Origin: Synchiropus splendidus
Lineage: Eukaryota > Chordata > Actinopteri > Syngnathiformes > Callionymidae
NCBI RefSeq assembly: GCF_027744825.2
Contig: NC_071335.1
Coordinates: 17,302,501-17,366,500, forward strand
DNA length: 64,000 bases
Reading direction: 5' to 3'
A program made the position numbers and the translations under genes. The notes under the pieces are model-generated. The model was not told the origin of the DNA, ran no database searches, and saw only the letters and a list, made by a program, of their open reading frames with translations. Below, one piece after another: positions 23,318-33,406 of the stretch (its first letter is position 1; every line of letters begins with the position of its first letter).

Positions 23318-23515
23318 ACATTGAGGTAGGTGGTAGAGCTGGCCATCCAAGAATCCCAAGCCACGTGATTGGTCAGAGGAGCCATTGACACACGCTGTAG
23401 CAGCCTCAGTCAGTCGCAACGGTGAATTTACCGCCACCAGTGTGGTTCCTGTAAAGCGCGCTGGGTATCTGAGAAGCCATGTAATGCTGTAAATGTCAGC
23501 CGGTATTACTATATC
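23318..23515 (+). mobile_element. Degenerate SINE-like or short interspersed repeat
   Basis: In order it carries GGTGGTAGAGCTGGCC (resembling the promoter-box start of tRNA-derived repeats), GTCGCAACGGTGAATTTACC, GCCACCAGTGTG and TGTAAAGCGCGCTGGGTATC. The last three motifs recall a widespread fish repeat ending in TGTAAAGCGCTTTGGGT...AAAGCGCTATATAA. Divergence is high and no target duplication is visible. The minus-strand 111-codon frame across it is a shadow. Confidence 0.45.
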
Positions 23516-23519
23516 TAAA

Positions 23520-24990
23520 GGACAAGATGCGATGGTTTCAACAGGCCGCAGCACCTTTTGAGGGCTCAAGCAGTAGCACCATTCGCAAAATGTACCTTCT
23601 GTATAACGGCATCACTGACCCAGAGACATAGTTCTATGTTTAAGTAAGTGTTCCTTTAAATGTACTATTTTCAATTTCTAGCTTCTGATGCAATGTTCCA
23701 ACACTATGTGGTGATGCCCTCCCATTTGCTTGGCTTTTGCCTGCCATTGACCCACAGAAATAGATTGAATCGTAAGAATGACCACTAGACAATATCTCAC
23801 GGAGGAACTGCTCAGTGTATAAATCTTGACTGAAAATCTTTTGAACCGAAACGTGGAGGAAAGAAGAAGAAATGAGGTGCTACATTTGAAGAATCATGAG
23901 TCTTATGGCTCATTTAAACTGGTCTGGTTTCAAAGTGATTCTGTTGCTCAGCCAATGCCACAAGGACAATCACTGCAATGGCTTTGATTTGACTGTCCAA
24001 GGTGTTTAACTTCCAACGACTGTGCCAACTGACCAGAGCCTGGACGGTGAGCTGTTGCCAGGTGAGGATGACTGGATGCTTGGCAGAAAAGCCAACTCAA
24101 CAAAACAGAGAAGAAAACCCATGCTGCTTTTGCAGAGCTCCACCTGAGAAGCAGGGATGAAAAAAAAAAACTGAGTGAAATTGAGAAGAAGGTCTTGTTC
24201 ATTCGCCTGTCTGGTCCTGTCTTTGAGTCCGCTGCCTATTTTTGCTCTCTCCGGTTCTGTTCAAGAGCCTCCTACGTCTGGCTATATCCTCACCCGCACT
24301 TCTATTCCCCCATTAACAGAGACTCAACATCTGTTTCTGTCATTCCAGCCGCGCTTTAAGGTCCCAGAAGGTGCAGTTAAATTAGAGCCAGCACAGGTTT
24401 ATAAATGTAAAATCCTCCAATAATCTGGAGCTGACATGACCCCTAATCTTCTCACTCATGTCCGGAGGACAGACAGTGCACAACTTCAGATTTGGCAACG
24501 CCAACATGTGTTTGGCAGCCAGACCTTCCAGAGGAAGGTGCAGATATGAAAGGTTTTATGAGGGAGCAGGTTCTAGAGCTTGTCTTAGGAGAGTATGTGA
24601 GGAGCGGAAATAAGTACTTCACTGTGTTACGGTGAGCTGAGAGATCGCATTCACTCATTTGTGAGTTAAGATGTTGTTTAAATGACATAAACATCAGTGT
24701 TTCTCCTGGAGGAGGAGGCACAGTCCCAAGGTTTGAAAAAAGAGAAGGATAATAATAATAATTCAGCAAAACATATAATGGCCTTGAAGGGCAAAATGGA
24801 ATCGCGTTTACAAAATCGGAAACACAACAATGAAAGTGCTAAAACAGAATCACAATAATGAGGTTAGGTGTAATAGTTCGAATTCAGTTTTCTTTTGTGT
24901 GTTTTTGTGGTTGCTATTTGGCCTTTATGGCCACCGTAGGCAGCGGAATTCTGCAATGTCAAGCACATTCTGTGTTTACAAACACATTAT
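23520..24990. other. Unique non-coding sequence
   Basis: An A run lies at about 24160-24170 and a short AAT run at 24751-24762. No recognised gene or element. Confidence 0.5.
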
Positions 24991-24993
24991 ATA

Positions 24994-25350
24994 CAGGGTG
25001 CCCCCCCCCAAACAGTTTACATTGTTTCTTGTTGAAATTACCTCACAATGTCACAGAATATGTAGAAACAGATCAACATTTTATATTTCATGTCTTACTT
25101 TTGGGTGGTTGGTTTTCAGGTGGAGCTTAGCCGTTCACTCCCAAACAAAAGTCATTTTCCGTCTTGGAATATGTCGCACACAGTCGCCCAGGACTGTGTA
25201 ATGTACTGCCAATGCAAAGTTTATTCATACTTCACCAATGAAATCGGCCCCATTATAAGCCTTTGATGTTCCTCACCTAAGATCTCATTGATCTGTAGTT
25301 TTCAAGAAATTTGCCTTTAAAATGTACGTCAATTTTTTGGGGTCACCCTG
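24994..25350. mobile_element. 357-bp MITE with mariner-like inverted ends
   Basis: The left end is CAGGGTGCCCCCCCCCAAAC. The right end is TTTTTTGGGGTCACCCTG, whose reverse complement begins CAGGGTGACCCCAAA. The terminal inverted repeat is thus CAGGGTGNCCCC, an end type seen in Tc1/mariner-superfamily elements. A TA precedes the left end (TATACAGGG), but the right flank is AATATT, so a TA target duplication is not intact. The interior has no transposase frame. Its C9 run is probably a slippage product of the original CCC. Confidence 0.65.
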
Positions 25351-26640
25351 AATATTTGGGCCTCGTCTTTATAATGCTGGCTTTTTCACTTGTCCTCCAC
25401 AGTGTATTTAGCATAAACCATTGATCTATACAGTTTATTTTTATATAATTTGTACTCCCCATATAGTCACATCTTTGAGGATCACAATCTTTCAAGACCA
25501 CGAGTCAAACCCAAGGGCGTGGTACCATGAAAGAAAAGCCTCTTCGATGCTCATGCCAAACAAAATAACTCACCCAATTGGTGTCGGCAAGTGAGACAGA
25601 TCTAGTCGACGCGTCGTTCTCATGACTTGACCCCACGATGTTTCTCTGACTGTTGAGTGAGGCATTCATTTTTTCAAACGTGACATTTAATCATAATGTC
25701 ATGCAACTTTCCCAAGATTGTGTTTTAGTCATTTGTGTAAATGGAGTGATCATTAACAGAAGCGCGGCATCCGCTCCCGGTATCAATATCGGCCTTTCTT
25801 GCCCGAGTTGCTCAGATCTGCATGCATTTGCACTTGACATTTGAGTTTTTGATGTAATTCTAGATCATATGCACATGAACTCTGCATATTTCAGTGGGAT
25901 TGTGTTAATGCGTGCCCTTTTCTCTAACCTTGATTACTTGGTGTGGTGTGAAAAAACCTTTTTGTGGACATTGATTTCTGCCCGGGGCCATTCTACTGAA
26001 CCTGGAGCAGCATATCTCAGTTGTTATAATGAACTCAAAAATGCTAGCTATTACTGAAACCTCTGACATTTTCACATTATCACATGCCTTGTTCCGAATG
26101 TACATGTGGAGCAAAAACACCAGGCCCTGCGCATGATATTTGCATGCCATTTTCATATGTGATGAAGGGGATCGTGGTCACTGTTTGGTCAACAACATCA
26201 CATGAGGGAGCCAGCAGATGGATAAGAACACTCTTGATAGATCGCTCTACACATTTTCCATTCCTTGAAATATAGCAGTTGTCCAGATGGCAAAGTCAAT
26301 TATTGGTGATAAATGGCCGTCATCACAGCAAACTTAACATAATCTGGACATTTCCAGATGAGCTACTGCAGGAATATAGATGCAAATTTGGCTTCAGTGA
26401 GAGTTATAATGTTGGTGTTTTTGAATCCCAGAACTTGCCGAGGACACTTCGCTCCCTCACTCCAATATCATACTTGATCTTCAGCAACCAGCAGAAATGA
26501 ATTACGGATTATTGAAATAAATAGTCAAGTGTTCAAATACGTTTCAAGATGATTTTTCCACCGATCTCAAGATACAAGTAAGTGACTTGGACTTGTCACC
26601 TTCTGTTTTGAGCCTCTTGTTTTGGTTTGGTTCACAAGGT
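25351..26640. other. Unique non-coding sequence
   Basis: No mobile element, tandem repeat or convincing frame was found. Confidence 0.5.
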
Positions 26641-26644
26641 GATT

Positions 26645-26720
26645 TCATGGATGATCTTTGCTGATGACTCGGTTGCTCTCCACACCTCCGAGGCTGGACC
26701 ACTCCAGGGTTTGATGTCCT
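26645..26720 (+). pseudogene. Possible LINE reverse-transcriptase FADD-box fragment
   Basis: The plus-strand frame at 26651 reads MIFADDSVALHTSEAG. FADD followed by hydrophobic residues is the catalytic box of LINE reverse transcriptases (usually FADDxVLL). The surrounding codons do not extend the match, so chance remains possible. Confidence 0.25.
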
Positions 26721-26869
26721 GTTGTGGGCTGGAGCTGGGACAGGGATGAGGCGAGTCTGGGACAGAGCATGACTTGGTTTATGACTTTGTCACAGACAAA
26801 CTGCACAGAAGCGCACATTCAGAGCTGGACACGCACCGGGCACCTCTTCACTTCTGGAGAGACCTCACT

Positions 26870-27064
26870 CACTCGGCAACCCCTCCCACATGCAGCGGCC
26901 ACACACATAGAGGAACAGCGCACCTGCAGCAGACACTCTACATTCACTGCTACAAAAGCCTATTTTAAGGCTTGGAACGCATTATTTCTTTTTCCATTCA
27001 TTGTAATGGGAAAAATCGATTCAGATTTCTAACAAATCGCTTCTCGAACCGAGGTATCGCTGTA
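26870..27064. mobile_element. Partial DNA-transposon end (ACCGAGGTATCGCTGTA type)
   Basis: The right part reads TTTCCATTCATTGTAATGGG, AAAAATCGATTCAGATTTCT and CTCGAACCGAGGTATCGCTG. This is the 3' end of a fish interspersed repeat whose termini read CAGYGRTACCTCGGTTCGAG. Upstream, CACATAGAGGAACAGCGCAC then AAAAGCCTATTTTAAGGCTTG appears to belong to the same copy. The opposite terminus was not found, so the copy is truncated or the other end has diverged beyond recognition. No coding capacity. Confidence 0.5.
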
Positions 27065-27169
27065 TTTAACACAGGTGGAACAGGTGGAGACAACTGACAA
27101 GGGTGATCATTGACCCAAGGAAAGTGTCAACAACCTGTGAGAAGTTGGGAGACAGCGTTTTGGAGGAAA

Positions 27170-27420
27170 GGAGAGACAACCCTGATGGCGAAATGTATCT
27201 GGCCTGGATGTGGGCTGGATACATACGGGCACATGATGGGCCACATCCGGTACTCGATCCAGAACGGATAAGGGGCAGATCTGGGGCAGAGCTGCGACAC
27301 ATCCGGCATCCGAAACATGACACATATCCGTCTACTGGATCCACCCCAGATTTGGTGCTTAGGCATTTAGCGCATCCGATTAATACGTGGATGTGATGAC
27401 TTATAGTCGGATCCAGCCTT
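27170..27420. repeat. ATCCG-rich degenerate interspersed repeat
   Basis: The segment is full of variants of TGGGCCACATCCGGTA and CATCCGGCATCCG and of GGATCC words. It resembles short teleost repeats made of CTGGCCCGGATGTGGGCC-type modules. No terminal repeats were resolved. The 166-codon minus-strand frame 27066-27566 and the plus-strand 97-codon frame arise from it. Confidence 0.35.
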
Positions 27421-27460
27421 GGGGGGCATGATGGAGACACCCGGAAATGAGAATCATGTG

Positions 27461-27567
27461 GTTCCTGGATGTGATAAAGGCGGACCTGGAGATGTAGGTG
27501 TGACTGGGGTGGATGACTAGTCCAGTTTCCAATGGAGGAGGCTGAATTGCCGTTGCAAACCCTCATG
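27461..27567 (+). pseudogene. LINE 3' end relic (same family as 1130-1500)
   Basis: The plus-strand translation, allowing one missing base and one stop, gives FLDVIKADLEM then VGVTGVDD and QWRRLNCRC. This aligns with the LINE tail segment FMDVVKEDM-KLVGVTEEDAEDRVRWRRL-CGDP. At nucleotide level GTGGTTCCTGGATGTGATAA (27460-27479) and AATGGAGGAGGCTGAATTGC match the minus-strand copy at 43290-43500 closely. Only about 35 codons survive. Confidence 0.65.
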
Positions 27568-28165
27568 AAAGCATTTCAGCACAGGACCCAGGACCCAATA
27601 TCCGAACACAGAACAGAATGTGGGGCACCAGTGAAGACCAACTCTCACTGGCAAGAGGAACATAGGAACAAGGGAGCGTCCGGTACCTCATCCAGAGACC
27701 GGATTATCCGTTGAGACGCTTGATAAAGAACGATTGCCTTCAGCTGCGCACATTTACTACATCTGTCATACAAGATGTCATAAACTAGGTCCAAAACCAA
27801 ACAAAAATAAGGCAAAACATCTTCACAGAAAGAAGACAAAGATGAAGGAAAACCTGGAGGACGACCCCAGTAACAGCTGTTTACACAAGGTAGACAAACT
27901 GAATGGTGTTGTTGGAATGAGAAAAGTTGCACTCAAACAGGTGAACTGACTAGACCTTCTCAATCGTCTAGCACCTGATACTTCTGCCTTCTGTGTTTTC
28001 ATGTGCACTTGAGAAAGAAACATACTTGGTGTAGTTTTTTGTCGTCCAGTGATAACTGCAGGGTGAAGCTTATGGGAAACACTCCACTTCACAAAGTTTC
28101 TGTGAGCATGTGCATTATGTGGTTGCACTTGCTGAACATCACCATGAACCTCTCTCTCTTTTAAT
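27568..28165. other. Unique sequence under a long unassigned minus-strand frame
   Basis: A 175-codon minus-strand frame (28350-27823) runs through this stretch and beyond. It is not low-complexity, but it has no motif I recognise, no Kozak or splice support, and it ends in a Phe-rich tail from an A-rich patch. I regard it as probably fortuitous. Confidence 0.3.
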
Positions 28166-28169
28166 TTAG

Positions 28170-28250
28170 CAAGCTGCAACCTTTGACCCCTTTGGTCTTG
28201 TGAGAACCAGAGCCAGAGGCGGAATGTGGCGCAGTGTTTTCGGAGGGCAG
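28170..28250 (+). other. Exon-like segment (unassigned, 27 codons)
   Basis: An 81-base segment is preceded by a strong polypyrimidine tract and acceptor (CCTCTCTCTCTTTTAATTTAG) and followed by a good donor (GGGCAG/GTACGA). The frame that starts at its first base is open throughout (QAATFDPFGLVRTRARGGMW, then RSVFGGQ); the other two plus frames are closed. The length is divisible by three, so inclusion would not shift a frame. I do not recognise the peptide, and no partner exon was identified. It could be a cassette exon of a gene spanning the window or chance. It lies antisense to the 175-codon frame noted beside it. Confidence 0.25.
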
Positions 28251-28404
28251 GTACGAGCCTGTTCCCGGTGAAACCCAAGTGACCCTCAAAGCGTCTCTCG
28301 GAAAGTAGCACCTGCAATATCTCCCCTTTCCCTTTTGCCAAGACCTTCAAAATGTGTTCTCTTTATGTCTTTACCTTTTTTTCATACCTCTCATCTTCCA
28401 TCTC

Positions 28405-28490
28405 CAAAAGTCCAGCTCCCTCCCTCCCCCCTCCCTTCCTACCTTCACCTCCAACCCCCTCCCTCTGTTTCTCTCTGTCTGGAGAGGAAA
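28405..28490. repeat. Polypyrimidine tract
   Basis: A C/T-rich run on the plus strand (CTCCCTCCCTCCCCCCTCCC and neighbours) with few purines; a second similar tract lies at 31045-31135. Such tracts can form triplexes. No gene feature depends on it. Confidence 0.7.
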
Positions 28491-29435
28491 CGGTGGCCAT
28501 TAAATGTGTCTGCTGGGGTCTGGGGGTCTGGAGAACAACCGTCACATTGTGTGACCCCGCCTTGGACCCCAGACGGACTAATGAATAAGGGTAACCCCGC
28601 CCCCCGCTCAACCTCTTTCTCCATCCTCACCCCCTTCTTCATGCAAGACCTCTGCTAGGTAATTCCCCCACTTCTTTCACAGGGTCCCAGACATCTCCTG
28701 CGGCCTTTGACTGAGGGCTTATCTTTTCAGAGGGAAATGTGTGTCATTTGGGGTTTAAGGGAAAGCAAAACAAAAACAGTGTCACTACCATACAGTTCAG
28801 GCCCCCTCCCCAGACCCCTCAACTTTCGCTTCTCCTCCAAAACTTGCAGGCCCTGCGTTTGAGCTCAAGGAAATAGTGTGACATCTACTCTGTCTCTAAT
28901 TATCTTGAGGAATATGTAAATGGGTGAAGAGACACTGGTGGGATTATTTGCGACTGGCAACGCTCATGACGAGAAATGGACAAAAGCCCGAGTGGAAAAC
29001 AGGATTACTCCAAAACAGTGGGGCCAATATTTCACTCGGGCAGATTCAGACTGAAGCATGAAACACCAAATATGGGAGCGAGACACATATTTGGATCTTG
29101 AGCCAGGAAAAGAAGAAGGAACCGAGAAAAAAACTTGAGGCATCAATTCATGACATGCATGCATGTACCTCACATTTCATGAATGAGCATAGTTTAAAAA
29201 AAAAAAAAAAATTATAATATAATATAATAATATTTTATTTTATAATATAAAAAGTATAATAATATAAAACGTATAATATATATATATATATATTCAACAT
29301 TACAATTACATGAGACTTTCATTTTATTTTTTAATTTGTAATTCATATATATATATATATATTTATATTTAATGGCGGTGACAGCCAAGTGCTACAGAAG
29401 GCTGCGGATAGAGTTCAGATGTTATTCCAGTGCTG
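28491..29435. other. Unique sequence ending in an AT-rich stretch
   Basis: From 29192 to 29365 the sequence is almost purely A/T, with an A run (about 29196-29210), ATAAT-type repeats and two short TA runs (29277-29292 and 29346-29360). Confidence 0.6.
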
Positions 29436-29545
29436 GCACTCAGATTTCCTCCTATTCTCCAAAATCTCACAGGGGTCCATTGGTGACTCAGTGTATTTGG
29501 CTTTTGCTTGTGTTTCATGTGCCCTGCGATAGACGGAGGAACTCT
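29436..29545 (+). mobile_element. Fragment of a common teleost interspersed repeat
   Basis: GATTTCCTCCTATTCTCCAAA, then TTGGTGACTCAGTG and TGTGCCCTGCGATAGAC, in this order and spacing, match a repeat I recall as TTTCCTCCCACAGTCCAAA...TTGGTGACTCTAAATT...TGTGCCCTGCGATGGAC. It is worn; a related fragment lies at 47640-47690. Confidence 0.55.
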
Positions 29546-29559
29546 GCGTTAATTGAAGT

Positions 29560-30041
29560 AGTTGTAGGAGTAGAACTACAAGCAATGGTAGTTAAAGTTG
29601 AAGTAGTGAAATCAATACCAGCAGTAGTGGTTGCAGTTGTCGTTGCAGCAGGATTATATTTACCATTAGTAGTGATAGTAGTAGTACCAGCAACTGACGC
29701 CATGGTAGTAGCGAGTAAGTACGAGTAGCGTTAGCCGCAGCTGTAGCGGGGGTACTATGGTAGTAGAATTACAGTACCAGTAGCAGTTGTACTTGTTATA
29801 GTATCGGTATCGATACAAGTAGTGTTGCAATGGTTGTTGTAGTGGTTGCAGCAGCTTTGCAGGTCCTTATAATAATAATGATAACAATTATTATTACAGT
29901 GATAGCAGCCGTTTTAGTTGTCAAAGAAGTAATAATATCACCTACCACAATACCTGCCACTGTCCTCGCAGTAAGTAGTAGTAGTGATGGTACAATTTGT
30001 GAGCGTAGTGGTTGTCGCAGCAATAGCTGTAATAGTGACAC

Positions 30042-30134
<93 letters not shown>

Positions 30135-30160
30135 CATTATTATTACTAGTAATAGTAGTT
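29560..30160. repeat. Decayed trinucleotide tract ending in an ATT array
   Basis: Three-base periodicity is visible throughout: GTA/GTT/GCA-type triplets dominate 29560-29870, AAT/ATT variants follow, and 30043-30146 is a nearly pure TTA array with one C interruption. The 118- and 122-codon Val/Ala/Ile-rich frames here look like membrane proteins but are products of GTN and ATN triplets. Confidence 0.8.
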
Positions 30161-30429
30161 CAAGATTCTTAAATTTCATTGTAAGGAAGATGCTCTAAAA
30201 TCGCATAAACTAGTTTTGTTGGTTTCAGATGCATGGAAGGGAAAGACTCCATGTGAGAGGTTTCATTTTTGCTGCTCTGCCGTGCCAGTCATGAACACAT
30301 TGTATTGTGTGGTAACAATTGAAAATGTATAGCGCATCACAACATCACACTCAGTTTAAGACACACTGTTATTTATTCACTCAGAAAAAGAAAAAAAAAG
30401 CCTCATGGAATGTTTAAGTAATCTGTTTT

Positions 30430-31300
30430 TTAAGCCGACAAATGAAAGAACCACATGACCAGCGGAGCGTCGCTGGCCCTCTGAAAGGCGCAGGCGTGTA
30501 TCCCTGCGAGAATTTACATGGGCGACATGTGCAAGCTCGATGCACACAAATATCCCTCCCATCCACGCTCCGTGACTCTTCTTTCATTTATGTCGTGTTT
30601 GTCTCACATGGCATCTACTCCCAGCGTTTCACACACTCAGCGATTCAGGGGTTATTAATATTATTTCCTCTGCTGCTTAGCAGCACTTACGGCCATAATG
30701 TATTCCAGCGCGAGACAGACCGACTTCCACAATCAAAGGACTTGCCCGAGTGGCAGTAATAACTGGAAAATTATTTCTGATAGCCTGAAACAATCTTGCA
30801 AATCATCACAGAACTTTATTAAAATAATATCAAATCAAATTAGCCGGCGTCCTTCTGTAATGAATTAAGTAAAGGGTTATGCCAGCATTAATCCCATCAC
30901 GCTCGGAGGCACTGAGGTTGTGGGAGCATTTAATAAACTAGTCAGTTGCTGCCAGCGAGAGAGTCCGATTCAGATTCAACATCCGACTTGATTCCAGCTC
31001 TAGAAAGCCCCGCACATCAAAGGACTGGGTCTCATGCTGCTCCCCTGCAACCTTCCATCCCTCCCTTCCTCCCTCTAGCCCCCTTCTCTCTCTTTATTTC
31101 CCCCTTAAACTATTCCCCACCCTCCACACGTCTCTCTGAATAATCTTGCACTCGCCCCCTCCCAATGCTTTGTGGTGCCAGAGGGTGAGATCATTTATTA
31201 AGGGGTGAATCTTGCTGAAATATCACGACAATGATTGAGCCCGCCGGGACGAGTGATCTTGTCTTGGAGATTGTTACCCGGAACTTAGCCTAAAATATAT
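30430..31300. promoter_or_regulatory. Candidate conserved non-coding block
   Basis: Nearly 900 bp of balanced, non-repetitive sequence with clustered transcription-factor-like words: GGGTTATTAATATTATTTCC, TCTGTAATGAATTAAGTAAA, GCATTAATCCCATCACG (TAATCCC is an Otx/bicoid-type core) and ATCATTTATTAAGGGG. A pyrimidine tract sits at 31045-31135. The 105-codon frame 30442-30759 has no domain. Conservation across fish is the test; from one sequence the enhancer reading is only inference. Confidence 0.3.
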
Positions 31301-31706
31301 AGGTACCTGGGGTTTTATTGTGTTGGAATAAAAGCATATTGAAATCAACCACAAGTGAGTTTATTGTGAATAGCTGAGGGTGAAGACAATGGACGACTTG
31401 TTTCTTCAAGGGAGCAGACAAATCCATGTTTGACATTGAAGCCTGGTTTCAGCAAATTTAGACAACTCTGTCTGCTTGCACCACCAGCCCCACTAGAGGT
31501 CACTATATTCCAGAGTCTGCCAAAAAAAGAACCTACCAACACACAACCTGTGCAGGTCCGATCAGGTCCAGTCTGGTGAGAATCCAGCTTGCCTACCTGA
31601 AACATGAGTCCCTGCATGCTGCATTTGCAACAGCTCTTGAACACACGGCATCTCCTGGTGTCTCCTGCAAAGGTGAAAGACCATCTCAGCATTCCCACAG
31701 AGCAGC
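31301..31706. other. Unique non-coding sequence
   Basis: Nothing recognised; overlapping frames on both strands (31345-31698 minus, 31576-31836 plus) lack domains. Confidence 0.45.
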
Positions 31707-31787
31707 GCCCTGGGCCTCTTTGCTCCGGCGGCTGCCCCCACTACCTGCCCTTAATAGAAGATGGATGGAGAAATGGATGGCAACCTT
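31707..31787 (+). mobile_element. Rex1-like LINE 3' tail
   Basis: GGGCCTCTTTGCTCCGGCGG, CTGCCCCCACTACC and AATAGAAGATGGATGG reproduce, with changes, the end of Rex1-type LINEs as I recall it (TCCCTGCTTAGGCTGCTGCCCCCGCGACC...AAGCGGAAGAAAATGGATGG). The tail runs into ATGG words, the same tetranucleotide (in complement) that makes the 10.7-12.2 kb array. Confidence 0.6.
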
Positions 31788-32164
31788 CAATATTTCAAGG
31801 TCAATCCAGCCATCTATTTACATAAATAGTGCCTGAACCAGTGTATACAAGGGTGGAAAAGAGTTTTTCCCTTGAAAATAAATGCAATCCTGCATAAGGT
31901 GTGGCTGATTCATGCACAGACGCATACATGCATATTTCTGTTTATGTTTTACAGCTTGCAACTAAATTCCATACTCAACATTGTCTGTTTAAAATGAGGT
32001 GAATCATGATTAATAGATTATAAAACCTCTATTTATTTATTTCTTTTTTTGAAGATGAAGTCCCACCCACAGTTACTGTATTCCATTATTTGGGTGCGTA
32101 CCGAACTATGATGGAAATTATCTGGATTATTATCTTGCTTCATTTCCCCCGTAGTATTAAGTAT
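31788..32164. other. Unique non-coding sequence
   Basis: Nothing recognised; a short T-rich patch lies near 32030-32055. Confidence 0.5.
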
Positions 32165-32850
32165 TATAAGACTGAAGTTTTGTGTAATAAGACTGCAGTT
32201 TTGTATAATAATATTGCAGTTTGTATGATAATATTGTGGTTTGGTGTAATAATATTGCAGTTTTGCATCATAATATTGCAGTTTGTATAATAATATTGCG
32301 CTTTGGTGTAATAATATTGCAGTTTTGTATAATAATATTGCAGTTTGTATAATAATATTGCAGTTTTGCATCATAATATTGCAGTTTGTATGATAATATT
32401 GCGGTTTGGTGTAATAATATGGCAGTTTTGTATAATAATATTGCAGTTTTGCATCATAATATTGCAGTTTGTATAATAATATTGCGCTTTGGTGTAATAA
32501 TATTTCGGTTTTGTATAATAATATTGCAGTTTGTATAATAATATTGCAGTTTTGCATCATAATATTGCAGTTTGTATGATAATATTGCGGTTTGGTGTAA
32601 TAATATGGCAGTTTTGTATAATAATATTGCAGTTTGTATAATAATATTGCAGTTTTGCATCACAATATTGCAGTTTGTATAATAATATTGCAGTTTGGTG
32701 TAATAATATTTCAGTTTTGTATAATAATATTGCAGTTTGTATAATAATATTCCAGTTTTGCATCATAATATTGCAGTTTGTATAATAATATTGCAGTTTG
32801 GTGTAATAATATTGCAGTTTTGTATAATAATATTTCAGTTTGTATATCAA
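32165..32850. repeat. AT-rich minisatellite with pentameric higher-order unit
   Basis: About 33 tandem units of 20-21 bp share TAATATTGCAGTTT. Five unit types can be told apart by their middle: TTTTGTATAATAA, TTTGTATAATAA, TTTTGCATCATAA, TTTGTATGATAA and TTTGGTGTAATAA. Read in order they follow the series A-B-C-D-E, with a few deletions and B/D swaps, giving a higher-order unit of about 103 bp repeated about six times. The minus-strand frames rich in Asn, Ile, Gln, Leu and Tyr (up to 175 codons) are translations of the array. Confidence 0.93.
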
Positions 32851-33325
32851 TTCTTTGGGGGAAAGGTCATATAGAGTAGGTACAGTCGGGAGATGCCCTG
32901 GTCATTTCCTGATGGAGACTGTCCGAACTGGTGCCATGCACTTAAGGACAACCCACATAGTAACAAACTGCTATTCTTTATTTGACCCTGAGGGTATATA
33001 AACGTCAAGAAAGGACCCCCATCACAATGTGGTGTTCACCCAGCATACTGCAGAAATGGTGTGAATATGAATGGATTGATTTTTATTTCATTACACTGTA
33101 ATTGCATTAAACATCTGTATGACCTTGTTTTTTGTTTGAGGTCTTGAAACATTCCTTTTCATGTAGCAGCTCAAGTTGCCGACTGTGTTTCCATGGCAGT
33201 TGACAAGATAAACAACATAAACACATGTTGCACCCATGTCATTTGTCTTCGGTTTGAGACACACCTCATCCCCTTTGTTACACTCACATGCCTTCATTTC
33301 ACGCCCTCTTTAAAATAACTGGCAG
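32851..33325. other. Unique non-coding sequence
   Basis: No recognised element; short frames only. Confidence 0.5.
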
Positions 33326-33329
33326 CTCA

Positions 33330-33406
33330 TCAGAATCAGAATTTATTGTCAGTGTCAGTGAGGAATCCACAATAAAATAAAATAAAATAAAATAAAATAA
33401 AATAAA
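33330..33406. mobile_element. Possible retroposon tail plus (AAAAT)n
   Basis: ATCAGAATCAGAATTTATTG then TCAGTG resembles a fish LINE-related repeat that begins ATCAGAATCAGCTTTATTGTC. It is followed by a pentanucleotide run (AATAA x about 7, 33370-33406). The microsatellite is certain; the retroposon reading is tentative. Confidence 0.4.

Noticed and set aside
27066..27566. 166-codon minus-strand frame
   Set aside because: Antisense to an ATCCG-rich repeat and a LINE relic.
27823..28350. 175-codon minus-strand frame without low-complexity sequence
   Set aside because: No domain, no recognisable relative, ends in an A-rich patch and overlaps a better exon-like signal on the other strand; kept only as a note.
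29372..30198. Val/Ala/Ile-rich frames resembling membrane proteins
   Set aside because: Products of GTN and ATN triplet repeats; hydrophobicity follows from the DNA period.
32033..32560. 175-codon minus-strand frame rich in Asn, Ile, Gln, Leu and Tyr
   Set aside because: It is a translation of the AT-rich minisatellite, cycling through its repeat phases; no non-repeat core.
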